From assembly GCA_000469685.2 (NCBI GenBank), contig LS997565.1, forward strand, positions 31,032,645 through 31,096,644: DNA of 64,000 bases. Reading direction: 5' to 3'. Shown here piece after piece: positions 37,601-46,900 of the stretch. The stretch is from Haemonchus contortus. Taxonomy: Eukaryota > Nematoda > Chromadorea > Rhabditida > Trichostrongylidae. Both the position numbers and the translations under genes were made by a program. Within the stretch, counting starts at the first letter, position 1, and every line of letters begins with the position of its first letter. Under the pieces are notes generated by a model. That model saw nothing but the letters and a program-made list of their open reading frames with translations, was not told the DNA's origin and made no database searches.

Positions 37601-40600
37601 GGATTACCCCAAGCATCATACACGTTTTCAATTTCTGTTGTCAGGTTAGTTTGCGATAAGCCTCAAAGTCAGGGGTTATGCTCCTTCTGTAGTTCACGTA
37701 TCCTTCCACTACAGCGTTTATACAAACAGCACTGAATCGTCCATCAAGCTATCATTTATCAGTTACAATTTGCTTCAAAGTCTCAACAACCTTATTACAG
37801 TCTACGGCTTTCTCGTACAGTCCCTTTAGTCAACTGAACGACAACATTTTACTATAACCTCTTGAAGAAATATGTAGCTTTTTTTCCAAATTCTCCGAAG
37901 TAGAAGGAACAACGAAGGAGAAAAAGGTGCAGGTTCAAGCTTTTAACGAAGGAGCTAGTGGTTTTCGTTGATGAAACGGATGATCATCAAAAATGATGCT
38001 AGTATTGTAATCTCATACTCATACAGCAACAGCCAGTTGTTATATTCAAGTGAAAATCTGAGTTATGAGAACCGATTGCAGGCAAGCAACGACCACGGAG
38101 TCTCGTGGGTGGCCGAAGAAGTCGAAGCAGATTCTTCAATCGACACAGTCACTTGTGCCGTTACGGATACCGACGGCCGTCAAAACGTTGCCATGAGACA
38201 CTTGCTAGTGAAATGTCAGTGTTTACTTCTATATTGTTTTTTTTGCCACGGATCCCATTTTTTCCGACTTCAGTTGGCCCGGTTGCCAAGATGGACAAGG
38301 AGAAGGTGCGTGCATTCGACGATCAATCGGCCGATCTCAGCTGCACGGTCAAGGTACGGTTTGACGAGTGGTTTCGTGGACTAGTCATCGATGAAGGCGA
38401 CTGATTAAGGGTTTCCCGTCACCTGCGATTCGTTTTGAAATCGATGGCAAGGCAGCTGAAGGAGAGACGAGGGTGAAAGTTGTCGCCATGAATACCTACA
38501 GAGCTACCCTCCATGTGAGCAGTCATTTTGAGCTTGATAGGCACTGTCCCATCTTCAATCATCATAATTGGGCTCTTTTCCAGCTACGAAATGCCAAGGA
38601 TAAAGCTGGCGTTTATTCGTGTATTGCCGAAAAAGATGGCAGTCATTCGGTCGATACCGCTGAGGTTGTTTACCCCAATGTTTTTTGATTGTTTTTTGCT
38701 TTCTATCGGCTTCTTTATTGGACTTTGTGGACTTTATCGACAAGGAAAACATTATGGTTGCTTTTCAGTTGATCATTTCTCGTGAATTGCTTCCCGTCAA
38801 TCCCAGACTTATCTTGTCGTGTTGCGAGGATGAGCATATCGAAGGAGATTGCTTACAGGCTTGCACTATAGGAAAGGTAGCAATTCGAAATATTTTCGAC
38901 TTCTGAAGGATCAGAGAGATCATACGGCTTAGGCGCCTCCTTCCGTCGGAAACTGCTCACAATACGCTGCGAGTCTACTGAAATGCGCAACCGACTTCGT
39001 TGATCATAGCGATTGCTGTACCGTCAGAGGAGTTTCGAGTAAATGCCTGCCGCTATGTTCCGGTAAGGTTCCTTCGATGCCCTGTCCGTTTCTGAGCTCG
39101 AGAATAATCAGAAGTGTAACTACCAATTCAGAACTGAAGGTATCAATTATTTGCAGGAGATTCTTTTTCGACTGACGTAGATTGCACTCCGTTCGCAGTG
39201 ACGATCATGGAATGTTTCGTGAGGGGTCATGAAGGAAGTCCGCAACCAGTGCGGAATGTCGAGTATGAAGTGACTAGAAAAGGCGTACTCAAGGTGAGAT
39301 CTTCTCAAATTAGATTTTTTGTCGTGATTTCCACTTATTTTTTTGTTACGTAAGTAATGTCGTTAGTTTTTTCAAATCCTATTTTTCCCATAGGGTTTTA
39401 TGTCTGCCAATTAATTTTATACTATTCGAAAGACATTTACCTACACCCCAAAATAGTTTGTCAGGATTTGAAAAAAAGTTTTGTGTTTTATTTTTCATTT
39501 TTGAGTTTCATTTTTGCGTAGCAGGTAGTCGAAAATTCAGGACTATCACAAATCGACGAGCAACTCTATATTCCTTGGCAAAAAATCAGCTAGTGATGTA
39601 CCATGAACTTGGCCTTGACCTTTATGAACTTTTCGGTTTTCCAGCAAGCCCTTCTGTATTTTGAAATTGATTATCCCATCCCAGATATTGAAGTGTGCAA
39701 AACCTTGGCACTATTAGAATGTTGTTAGAAGACGTATTGATTTACATTGATCGAGTTCTAGAGAAACTATTGTTAGAAAGCTAATTCTCAAAACTATGTA
39801 TGTCTCCATTTTTGTCAACCTCATCACGTAGGCTTGAATTAGGACCTAAATAACGATTGAAATGATAGCGAAAGATAGCGAATGTTAGCAAATGATAATG
39901 ATAACGATTTTTTGGACGATAAAAAAAATACCTCAGAACAATTACCAAAGGTGTTAAGAGACAGAACTCAAGAGGGCGGTTCTGTTTGATGGGACCGTAA
40001 TAGCTTCCTATTCAGGCGGAAAAACAATTCCGATGAAAAAAAAGAGGAGGGCTCGTTGTTCCTTCTAGTAGTGAAAGGTTTCGAATCGATCTGACCGGTT
40101 GACTTCCTGCAGTGGAAAGTAGAGGTTGATTTAACCCTTTGGCTGATCAGAGTCGTCTAGGCCTCCCATTTCACAAATCCACCTCAACCAGCGTTCAGCC
40201 GGACCATTACATTATCTGAAGCTGTTTGTGAACCTGAATACCTTCCGAATGATGCACGACGTAATTGAGTACTCGGAACCTCATAGGATAAATCCTACAC
40301 TGAGAACAATGTACTTATGTAACAGCCCAGTAACTTCCTCTCGACTTACTCTAGGCTTGATTTAAAATTGGTTTTTGTAGGTGACGTGGGATGACAGTGA
40401 TGCTGGTGACACTTACCGTTACTATGCAGTGTACTACAAGAAGAGAGATGAAGAGGGTGAATATAAGGTAAGTGGAGGTTGTGTACAGCCAGAATGTCAG
40501 AGCAGTCCAACTCTTGACGCTGCTCCAGATGGAGAAACTCACGTCGCGTTCCGTGGAACTGAATATTGAGCCTGATACCGCATACGACGTTGGAATCATC

Positions 40601-42285
40601 TCTGCAAATGCATTCGGCCACAGTCCACTGGTTTTCCTAGACGTGCCGTCGACAAGCGTTGGTAAGTATTTGGGTTTTTATGTTTTGAAAGGCTGGATCG
40701 AAATTTAATCCTTCAGGGAAATCAAAGTCCTCCTCATCGGGCGGTTCGTCGGCGTTCTTCATCCTCCTGCTTCTTCTATGCTGCGGATTCGTCATTATCG
40801 GTAAGCAACTACTGGTCAGGGCTTTTCGTGCCAGAACTGAGTAACTGTTTCCTCTGCAGGTATAATCTATCTTGGAAGAAGACGAGATCTACCTGCACCA
40901 TTCGGGAAACTTATTCGACGGCAGCAGCCCGCACGAGGACATCCAACCGTTGCCTTCGAGAACCCCGCTTACGGTAGGGTTTCCTTATATCCCTTAAATT
41001 CATTTCTCAAAATTGACTTATTACGTGGCATGCATGCGTGCCGCCGTTTTTCTGTTTTGTTGAACCAGAATGTGAGGATCCCTCCCATGAGGCTCCGTCA
41101 GCTCTGTTGCTCTTAGGTACTGTCCGATCTGAGGAGGAACTAGTTAGTGACTTGTCTGCTAGATATAGTAACTTCTAACTTGGTAAAACCATGATAACAG
41201 TATATGGAAGACAGGGATTTTCGCAATTTGGGACGGAATTGTAATCTAGGAGGAAAATTCGAGTAAGTTAAACTAAGTGAGAAAACTGTTTAGTGAGCTC
41301 ACACACAGGAAAAGCAGGTTTATCAAGCAGCATTCTGTTACATAATCACATGAATTTATACATTTTTTACTTATTACTTATACGTGGTGCAATAGGTTGG
41401 GCACCTAGTGACCAAAGGGAGCCTGCAAGATATGTGGAGAAAAAGGAAGGAGGCTCGCTTCTAAGTTGGAGGCGGCACGGCGACAATTCAGACACACAAC
41501 ATGGCTTAAGGCGTTTCACTGTTGGGTCGGCAGGGTCGACTCTTCATTGAGAACCCCCGTTATAGGCGTATACCAAGATGGGAAAGGGCAGAAGTCATTT
41601 TCTGTTTTTCAAATGAAGTTATCTTGCCAAGTAATCTTAATCTTTTTTCATAACAAAGCTAATTATCCTGGTTGTACTCTGAGAAACGCTTCTGTTGCTC
41701 ACCCATCATCGGTGGGTTTTGATGCCGAGTGTTGTTCATTGGGAGATAGCTTAATCAGCTTATTGTGGGTAAGAATAGCCAGCGAAAAAGGCTAAGGTGC
41801 AGTGATGTCGCTTACCCTGACCGATCCGATTTTCCATCTCCCATGGGTCAGCGTAGCCCAAAATCAGACAATGCTAATCAAACATAGTTGGAGAACCACT
41901 AAAGCGCTTTCATTCACTTTAACCACTTCAATCAAGAAATCAAGTATGAGGAAGTATGCTGTGCCGCGTGGTATCCCAACAGCTGGAACATAGCCCTGCA
42001 CGGAGCGAACAGAAGAGCCTCCAATGCAACTTTACCTGTTCGTACGAAATCATCTAGAAGCTTTCGAATTCTTGGAAATCTTTATATGTATGACTGATCG
42101 GCCCAACGTTAACTTGCTTAACCTAGCCTTTTTCAGTGTCGGGTCATGAAGTAGAGATTCGAGGCCTTGGTGGAGGTGGAACGGCGAACGGTGAGGCTGA
42201 CTGGCAGAGCCAGGACCTGCAACCAACTACCGGACCAGAAGAGTACCGCAACGGCATGCGATATGCGAAGCTGGAATCGGCGTAG
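23002..42285 (+). CDS. Ig/FN3/DB-module type I membrane protein (33 exons, ~1451 aa)
   Basis: Exons: 23002-23154, 23280-23397, 25420-25611, 25667-25805, 25874-26003, 26079-26151, 26807-26978, 27040-27160, 29008-29112, 29315-29486, 31337-31561, 31635-31789, 32150-32285, 32544-32636, 32710-32820, 33969-34081, 34156-34326, 34435-34603, 34663-34841, 36191-36323, 37127-37281, 38082-38214, 38274-38353, 38410-38514, 38584-38664, 38769-38876, 38933-39062, 39157-39293, 40381-40467, 40529-40661, 40717-40800, 40860-40973, 42137-42285. All phases match; total 4356 nt, stop TAG. Order: signal peptide, Ig, DB, FN3, DB, FN3, Cys cassette plus DB, FN3, FN3, Ig, Ig, DB, FN3, TM helix, cytoplasmic tail. This matches the C. 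elegans family annotated as Ig-like and fibronectin type III domain-containing (igdb) proteins, recalled, not searched. Such proteins are presumed surface adhesion or receptor molecules; function here is inferred. Weakest points: exon 11 start (31337 with AAG acceptor, or 31387), exon 13 end (32285 or 32294), and exons 8-9, which lie in a divergent insert. Confidence 0.85.
25667..26151 (+). other. Exons 4-6: DB module 1
   Basis: Exon 4 carries SECCHEKGISTLCRAMCKP, the CC..G(V/I)...C...C signature of the nematode DB module. Exons 5 and 6 carry HCCKTQLVPSFCYDFCSG and LCLYYLPEIFECYNRA, the second cysteine cluster and closing helix. The cysteine-rich module is extracellular; its ligand is unknown to me. 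Confidence 0.8.
26807..29486 (+). other. Exons 7-10: FN3 domain 1 with a charged insert
   Basis: Exon 7 gives the FN3 N-terminal strands (PPEQVLVNAV, LSVCWRPPP, LDYTVYYKEI). Exon 10 gives the C-terminal strands (ITDLRSSTRYIVYVTSRNEY). Exons 8 and 9 insert about 75 residues between them: first an acidic stretch (GDIDDDVDYTGSD), then an arginine-rich one (SLRLRRKRDTVVV). The insert is phase-neutral and open but lacks a recognisable fold. Intron 8 (27161-29007) contains a SINE. Confidence 0.7.
28435..28675 (+). mobile_element. SINE family 1 copy in intron 8 of the membrane-protein gene
   Basis: CTGGGAGGACAAAAGCGATAAATTGTACATTGG and GTATAGGCCACATACACATTC match the 12677 SINE body. The copy continues to the 3' end (GGAGCATC, ACGCCGAAAATCGTC) and keeps a degenerate tRNA-like start. 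Confidence 0.75.
30030..30080. repeat. Short hairpin in intron 10
   Basis: AAACCACTAGCA and TGCTAGTGGTTT pair around CATTTAAA. Its function is unknown. Confidence 0.6.
30166..30450. mobile_element. Near-complete ~285-bp palindrome (foldback element) in intron 10
   Basis: Arms of about 130 bp: CATAGTTCGCCGGCG, CCGAGGTAGTGCTAGGAGGG, GGCAGACGGG and CGCGCCCAGGCCC on the left recur in reverse complement on the right (CCGTCTGCC, CCCTAGCACTACCTCGGCCG, CGCCGG...CGGACTATGAAAG). The loop is GGCTGAAAACAAAGAAGAAC. It contains a poly-G run of about 14. A related loop region occurs at 48965-49055, so it belongs to a dispersed family. Confidence 0.8.
30573..30826 (+). mobile_element. ~250-bp MITE, copy 1, in intron 10
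   Basis: Starts GGCAGTAGGAACGG and ends near CGTTCCTACTGTACC, giving short inverted ends (GGCAGTAGGAACG against GGTACAGTAGGAACG). It is collinear with 31813-32072 (shared CGGCTGTCGCGGA, CTCGTTAT, AGTTCTAGCGTTCTT, CTCAATCGCT, GCGACACGACAATT). No coding capacity. Confidence 0.8.
31337..32285 (+). other. Exons 11-13: DB module 2 and FN3 domain 2
   Basis: Exon 11 carries HTECCRRKGVQNDCLPICAG and closes with the ALQ-like helix LDLQAIYQCLREG. Exons 12-13 form an FN3 domain (SPPVNVTVTSVSESSAEITW through LDPDSEYSVSVRSNSQHG). A ~255-bp MITE (31813-32072) lies in the intron between exons 12 and 13. Confidence 0.8.
31813..32072 (+). mobile_element. ~255-bp MITE, copy 2, in intron 12
   Basis: Same family and orientation as 30573-30826, starting GGCAGTAGAAACGG and ending CCGTTCCTATTGCACC. 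A poly-G run (32083-32092) follows immediately. The two copies lie in different introns of one gene, 1.2 kb apart. Confidence 0.8.
32544..34215 (+). other. Exons 14-17 (start): second Cys cassette and DB module 3
   Basis: Exon 14 is a separate cassette (CSSSHPCPLGFRCTD...YCCQK) resembling the one in exon 3. Exons 15-16 carry DCCRHQNVTPECQSSC and RCCEKEEVPKECLTGC, two DB cysteine clusters. Exon 17 closes the module with LSKLSTCFS before the next FN3 domain. A SINE copy lies in intron 15. Confidence 0.8.
33358..33550 (+). mobile_element. SINE family 1, 5' portion, in intron 15
   Basis: GGAGGTGGTGCAGTGGCAAGTGG (A-box-like) and CTCGGGTTGAAATCCCG (a B box with one change, GGTTGAAATCC) are followed by the body motif ATATCCGCCTAAGC and CAGACTCATTTGGGAGATTAAAAT. 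The 3' end is lost. Confidence 0.75.
34216..36323 (+). other. Exons 17-20: FN3 domains 3 and 4
   Basis: FN3-3 runs from GLPAAVRRLKVLQI and ALLTWEDPD through LTPASEYRARVTSMNSHG. FN3-4 runs from APDGVSVVWNYGNRVNISWN to LKRDALYSLYVMASANG, each with the conserved tryptophan and tyrosine. Exon 18 uses a GATTAAG acceptor; reading frame and fold continuity make this join convincing. Confidence 0.8.
37127..38664 (+). other. Exons 21-25: Ig domains 2 and 3
   Basis: Ig2 has INCSVPV in exon 21 and DTVTCAVTDTDGR in exon 22. Ig3 has ADLSCTVK in exon 23, GFPSPAIRFEIDG in exon 24 and KDKAGVYSCIAEKDG in exon 25. Exon 24 again uses a GATTAAG acceptor (AG at 38408-38409). The intron between exons 21 and 22 (800 bp) holds no recognised element. 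Confidence 0.8.
38769..40661 (+). other. Exons 26-30: DB module 4 and FN3 domain 5
   Basis: DB4: LSCCEDEHIEGDCLQACT in exon 26, LLKCATDFVDHSDCCTV in exon 27 and VTIMECFVRG in exon 28. FN3-5 spans exons 28-30 (VLKVTWDDSDAGDTYRYYAV, then IEPDTAYDVGIISANAFGHS), the membrane-proximal domain. Confidence 0.8.
40717..42285 (+). other. Exons 31-33: transmembrane helix and cytoplasmic tail with NPAY
   Basis: A Ser/Gly linker (KSKSSSSGGSS) leads into the helix AFFILLLLLCCGFVIIGIIYL, followed by the basic stop-transfer GRRR. The ~85-residue tail contains VAFENPAYG, an NPxY-type motif known to bind PTB domains or endocytic adaptors (use here is inferred), and ends ...RYAKLESA. The stop is TAG at 42283. 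No strong AATAAA is evident in the following 400 bp. Confidence 0.8.
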
Positions 42286-43988
42286 GCCTCGCCGTGTTCC
42301 AGACAGATTTGTGTTCACTTCCATGAAGACCTCTTATGATTTTTTCCCCTCATAATCATCTAACACAGAAGAACGTTCCCTGTATTCAAAATTTTCAGTC
42401 GTGTATATCATTCACGAGGTAAGCCTTCAGATCTTACCGAAAAATCTCTGTTATTTTCTATGAATTTACATGGATATTTATTAATTACGCTCAATATTGT
42501 TGTATTTCGCTCTCTGATCTGTTCGAGGTTGGAGGGCCCGTTATGTTTAGTCAGTTGATTTCCTTGTTAGTTGCGACAACTACGGTAGCACGACGGGTTT
42601 TCTTTGTGTGTGTTTGTGAAACGTACGCTATAAAGGAATGAATTATTTAAATTTTGTCTAATCAAGCTGAATTTCTACTCATTGCTGGAGTTATCTAACA
42701 AAAAAGTAGCAAGTCTATGGATTTCTTGACATAGTATCCAGGCGGGCCCCTGTCAGATGTCTGGTTTTGGCTTTCCAAATTCTTAACGTATGCAGTCCCT
42801 GCCATCGGGGGTCTGTCCGAAACCACTCTTCAGTGCGCCATATACTTGACGAGTTCGCTGGATCGTCTATTTTCTTTCAATCCCACCGTGTGCGAGTACT
42901 GTGGCAAAAACTCCTTCGAAATAGGTCTAGTCAGGACTACAGCCCAACGGAAATATTCCAGGCGAAGTCTTTTCTATAAGTCATGAATTGAAAAGTTTAA
43001 AGCTATAGGTGTTTGGATCCGTTTTCTATTTTCTAGTACATTCTGATTCTCTCGCCTTCGAGAGATGAGAATTTATCTTACCCGGAACGGAACTCAATCC
43101 GAAACTCTCTCCTTAGACGGTGCTACTGGTTTTTAATGGATTAAAAATTTGTGGAGCGGTTATATGCTCACGCCTTGATAATCCCTTGCTGAAGGAATGA
43201 AGGCTGCCATGCAAAACGGTTACATCAGTTGCACTCCATTCTCATTAAACAGGTGGTGACACCCGGCCATCGTTCTTAAGCTTTCAGTTGTTTTCATCGG
43301 CCGCTACAATGAGTGAAAACGGTAAAGATAATCTTAAATGAGGAGGATTATGTCTCAGTTAATGAAATTCTGGGTCAGAAAGCATCACTGAGACGTTACC
43401 CACCTCAATTTTTGAGCTGATTCTTATCCACCTCAACAATTGAGGCAGATCACCAGAGATCATTATCACTAATATTGCTTTCAAACAGTTTTTCTCACTT
43501 ATTTTCCACTGAAGATGGTTTGGCACATGGAACTGGTGGTTCATAGTGCTGAGTCTTTGACAAAAGCTTATCACTACTGTGCAACGTTCAGAGCACCTCT
43601 ACGGAACAAAAAAACCCAGTTTATGAAACATGCTCTTTATCGATGGGACTAATGTGTCCTTGTCACTGACCTCAGTCACTTTCGTCCGTTCCTCGCCTTG
43701 CTTGGATAGGAAAAAAAACGAGCATGGCATATTTGCTTGCATCGTCATATGCTGAAGGCATGTCGCTTTGAAATCTGGCTGGTATGTGGTGCTTTCCAGC
43801 TTTACTTTTCATTTGTGTGAGCCTACATCTTCCGCTTAGAGTTGACCTCACTCAAATTCTTGTGGAAAGGAATGAATAGCTCCCGAGATAGCACAGTTTA
43901 CTAATACAGTTTTACATCTTTGGTTCGTGATACACGATAAGAGAATGAAATAGTCGGCATTCAATCTTGCCGCTGACCAAGCATCAGT
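42286..43988. other. Intergenic region between two + strand genes
   Basis: About 1.7 kb with no recognised exon or element. It should contain the 3' UTR and poly(A) site of the membrane-protein gene and the promoter of ddi-1; neither is identifiable by eye. Confidence 0.5.
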
Positions 43989-46900
43989 ATGCGACTGGAA
44001 ATATTGAATGATGCCAGCACAGCCAAAATTGAAATCGAGGTAAATGTTCTATCCTACTCAAGTTTGTTAGTGCGCTCAAGAACATCATGTGTCACATGGA
44101 ATGGAATGACTTGGTAGTGAACGTCGACGGCCGCTACCATCACTTCCTCTTTGCAGTGGAACGATGCGGGCTAAACTAGACATTACTTGTGGTGGGAAGA
44201 TCGGCTTGCGGCTGAACTCAGCGAAGACGAGGACGGTTCTCATAAAAAACAGCCGAACGGAACGGTCATCTCTGAATGCTCTAGTCAAGTGTATCTAGGT
44301 CGAAAAGTCACATGATGAACATCGTAGATTCGGGGCTGAGCAGAAGGAAACGCGCTGCGTGGGGAGCATTCATGAGTATCGAGGGAGTTGTGAAGAAGAC
44401 AAAAACAACATAGACATTTTCGACATTGCGGTTCTCCCTGCTTCTACGTGCTCCCAGAGATTTGGACCCTATGTAATCTAGGCAAATATTCAGCCAGTTT
44501 CATGAACGCGCTGTGCAAAAGGGTATGCTCGGAATCTCTCAAAGAACCCAAGCGCAGAGAAAAATCTGGAGTTCCGACTTCTTTAACGAACGAAGATAAG
44601 GGATGTTTATGCCTAGAAATCGAAGATCATGCTGGCCGGAAACGTTGTACGATATTGTGATGACCGCTGGATCAGGGCAGCCATTAACTGTGGATGGATC
44701 CCTCAGAACTTCGAACTAAACCAGGCCGCCCCAGAAGATCAGTTTTTTAACGAATGCTCTGAACGAAAAGAATGCTACGCCTCGTCTCCCTCGGGCGAGA
44801 ACAATCCACTAAACTACTCTGGCTTGCGACAGGACTAATGGAGCCGTTACGGACGCTCGCTTAAGGTTATCGATAGTCATCGGGACAGCAGATGACACAA
44901 AAGAGGCTTATCATTAAGTAGATCAACTCACTCTTTTCTCCTTGTTTCAATAGTTTTTAAAAGAGCTGCTTTTGACAGTCTTCTGATGGGGAAGTTTCAT
45001 TTTCTTCAGGAAAGTCAGAGGAAGTTATCATGCCATTGTTATATATTTTCGACGAATTTTTTCAGGTTAACAAAGAACTTAAACTGAGTAGTCTAATGCA
45101 TCTGGTCACTGTAAGCTGGGGTACGTCGGAACCGGCATGCGACTTCGTTTTGGTAACTGACGAAAAAGAATTTACAACTGACGACACTTCCACTCTAGAG
45201 GAACCTCAATATATTCTACATATCACTTGCCGCCTATTACTGGAGCTTCTGTGGTTTGAGGAGTGCGGTATAAAAGATGGCGCCACTATGAAGCTCAAAA
45301 GAAGGGAAAAATTGTCTGACCATACAATCTCAGCTCTGTCAATGGAGCGCAGTAGTGACTCATGTTGTAAGTGCAGAACCAATAATCTTCCAATCCAATT
45401 ACACCTAAGTACGTGGTATCTGCAAATTTTTCGTAGAGCTGAGAGGAGAACTCTGCAATGTTTAGGGGGTGAGACAACTATTAGAAGGTTCTCATAGCAA
45501 CCTTCAACATCAAGTTATAGGTGAAGGCACGAAGACATCTCCTGAAGAGATGCTGAAGACCAGCGCCGTGTTGTCGAAGAAGTGGCAGATGTTGGATCGG
45601 TTGAGAACATTGAAATTCATTTTTAATTTAAGCATTGTCTGTTACTTTTAAAGCAACATAGGTGTGTAGAGGATTACAAAGAGCGGCTACCGCATTCCCT
45701 GAGTGTTTCACAAAAACTCCACTGTTGTACCTAAGGTGCCTCTTGAATGGAAAAGAAGTGATCGCATTAGTTGACACAGGTTTGGTAGTATTATAATGTC
45801 TCACCCTTTGTAGTTCCAATTCATCACTTGTCTAGTACCCACTCAACACCCAACCTCGGATACCACTTGTACGGAAGTTTTGTCAATAAGGGCATTCAAG
45901 TAAATTCCCTCTGCGAAGTAGAAGCTTTTATCGTTAATATTTCAGATTTAGAGATTTATGGGGGTGAGGGTTTTGGGGATATTTAGAAGTTAATATTAGG
46001 TTGAGTAAAAAGTTTTGATCGGCTTTTCAATCCTCACTTTAAAAAGTCTTATTTCCATTGAAAGAGGATCTCACTCAGTAATATAGTCTCCATCGTTGTC
46101 CTAAACATATGTCTAACGAACCGGCAGTTTTTTGACTACTGAAGCCCAGAACGGTGGCGGCCGTGATTCAAAAAAGCTGAAGATCTCATTTTTGAGTTCC
46201 GGGCAATCATCAAAATTTCTATCGCGGAGGTGATGCTTCAGAGCAAGAAACAAATGGTAATCAGACGGAGCGAGGCCTCGCGAATAAGTAGAATGGGTTA
46301 GCACTGCCCCTCTAAGTTCGGCAATTTACTGACAAAATAATTTCGCTACATGCGGTTGAGCGCTGTCGTGAAAAGGCAAACATTTTCACGCTGCGGACGC
46401 TTCCTTCGAACAATAACTACCAAACTCTGTAGCTGAAAAGCGTAAATCTCGGCGGTCACGGTGGAGCCCTCAGTAAGTTATCCAGTGTAGAGCATTCCCT
46501 TTGAATGTCCACCGACGACACATTGAAACCTTCGTCGGACATAGTCTACTTCTCTGTTAGTCTTGGAGGTGCTTCGTCATGAGGCACCCGTGGGCTGAGA
46601 TACGATGACCCTTCCGGATGCACCATAGATATTTGCGACGGCCGCCGGTGGATCATGCTCTTACAGTAATTCGTGATAGACGATAGTTCCGAAGTCCTTC
46701 CGAGCGGTCCTACGAAAAAAGGCACGAAGGTCGATCAAAACTTTCTGCTCAACCTAATATTTAGAGGAGAAGCTGCTTATAACTCAATTTACACTGAGCT
46801 GGGAATATAACTCACCATTTCTACACGTGTGATTCTTTTTTTTTTTGCGACTTTTCTGATATTTCAGGGGCGCAGGCATCGATTATTTCCATGGATGCAG

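Noticed and set aside
40472..40528. Coding continuation of exon 29 past its donor
   Set aside because: The GTAAGTGG donor at 40468 and the acceptor before 40529 restore a continuous FN3 domain; reading through breaks it.
45030..45497. 155-codon open frame taken as a single-exon gene
   Set aside because: Only parts are coding. The Ubl homology starts at the acceptor at 45066, the correct upstream exon is 43989-44039, and the stretch 45314-45436 is an intron.
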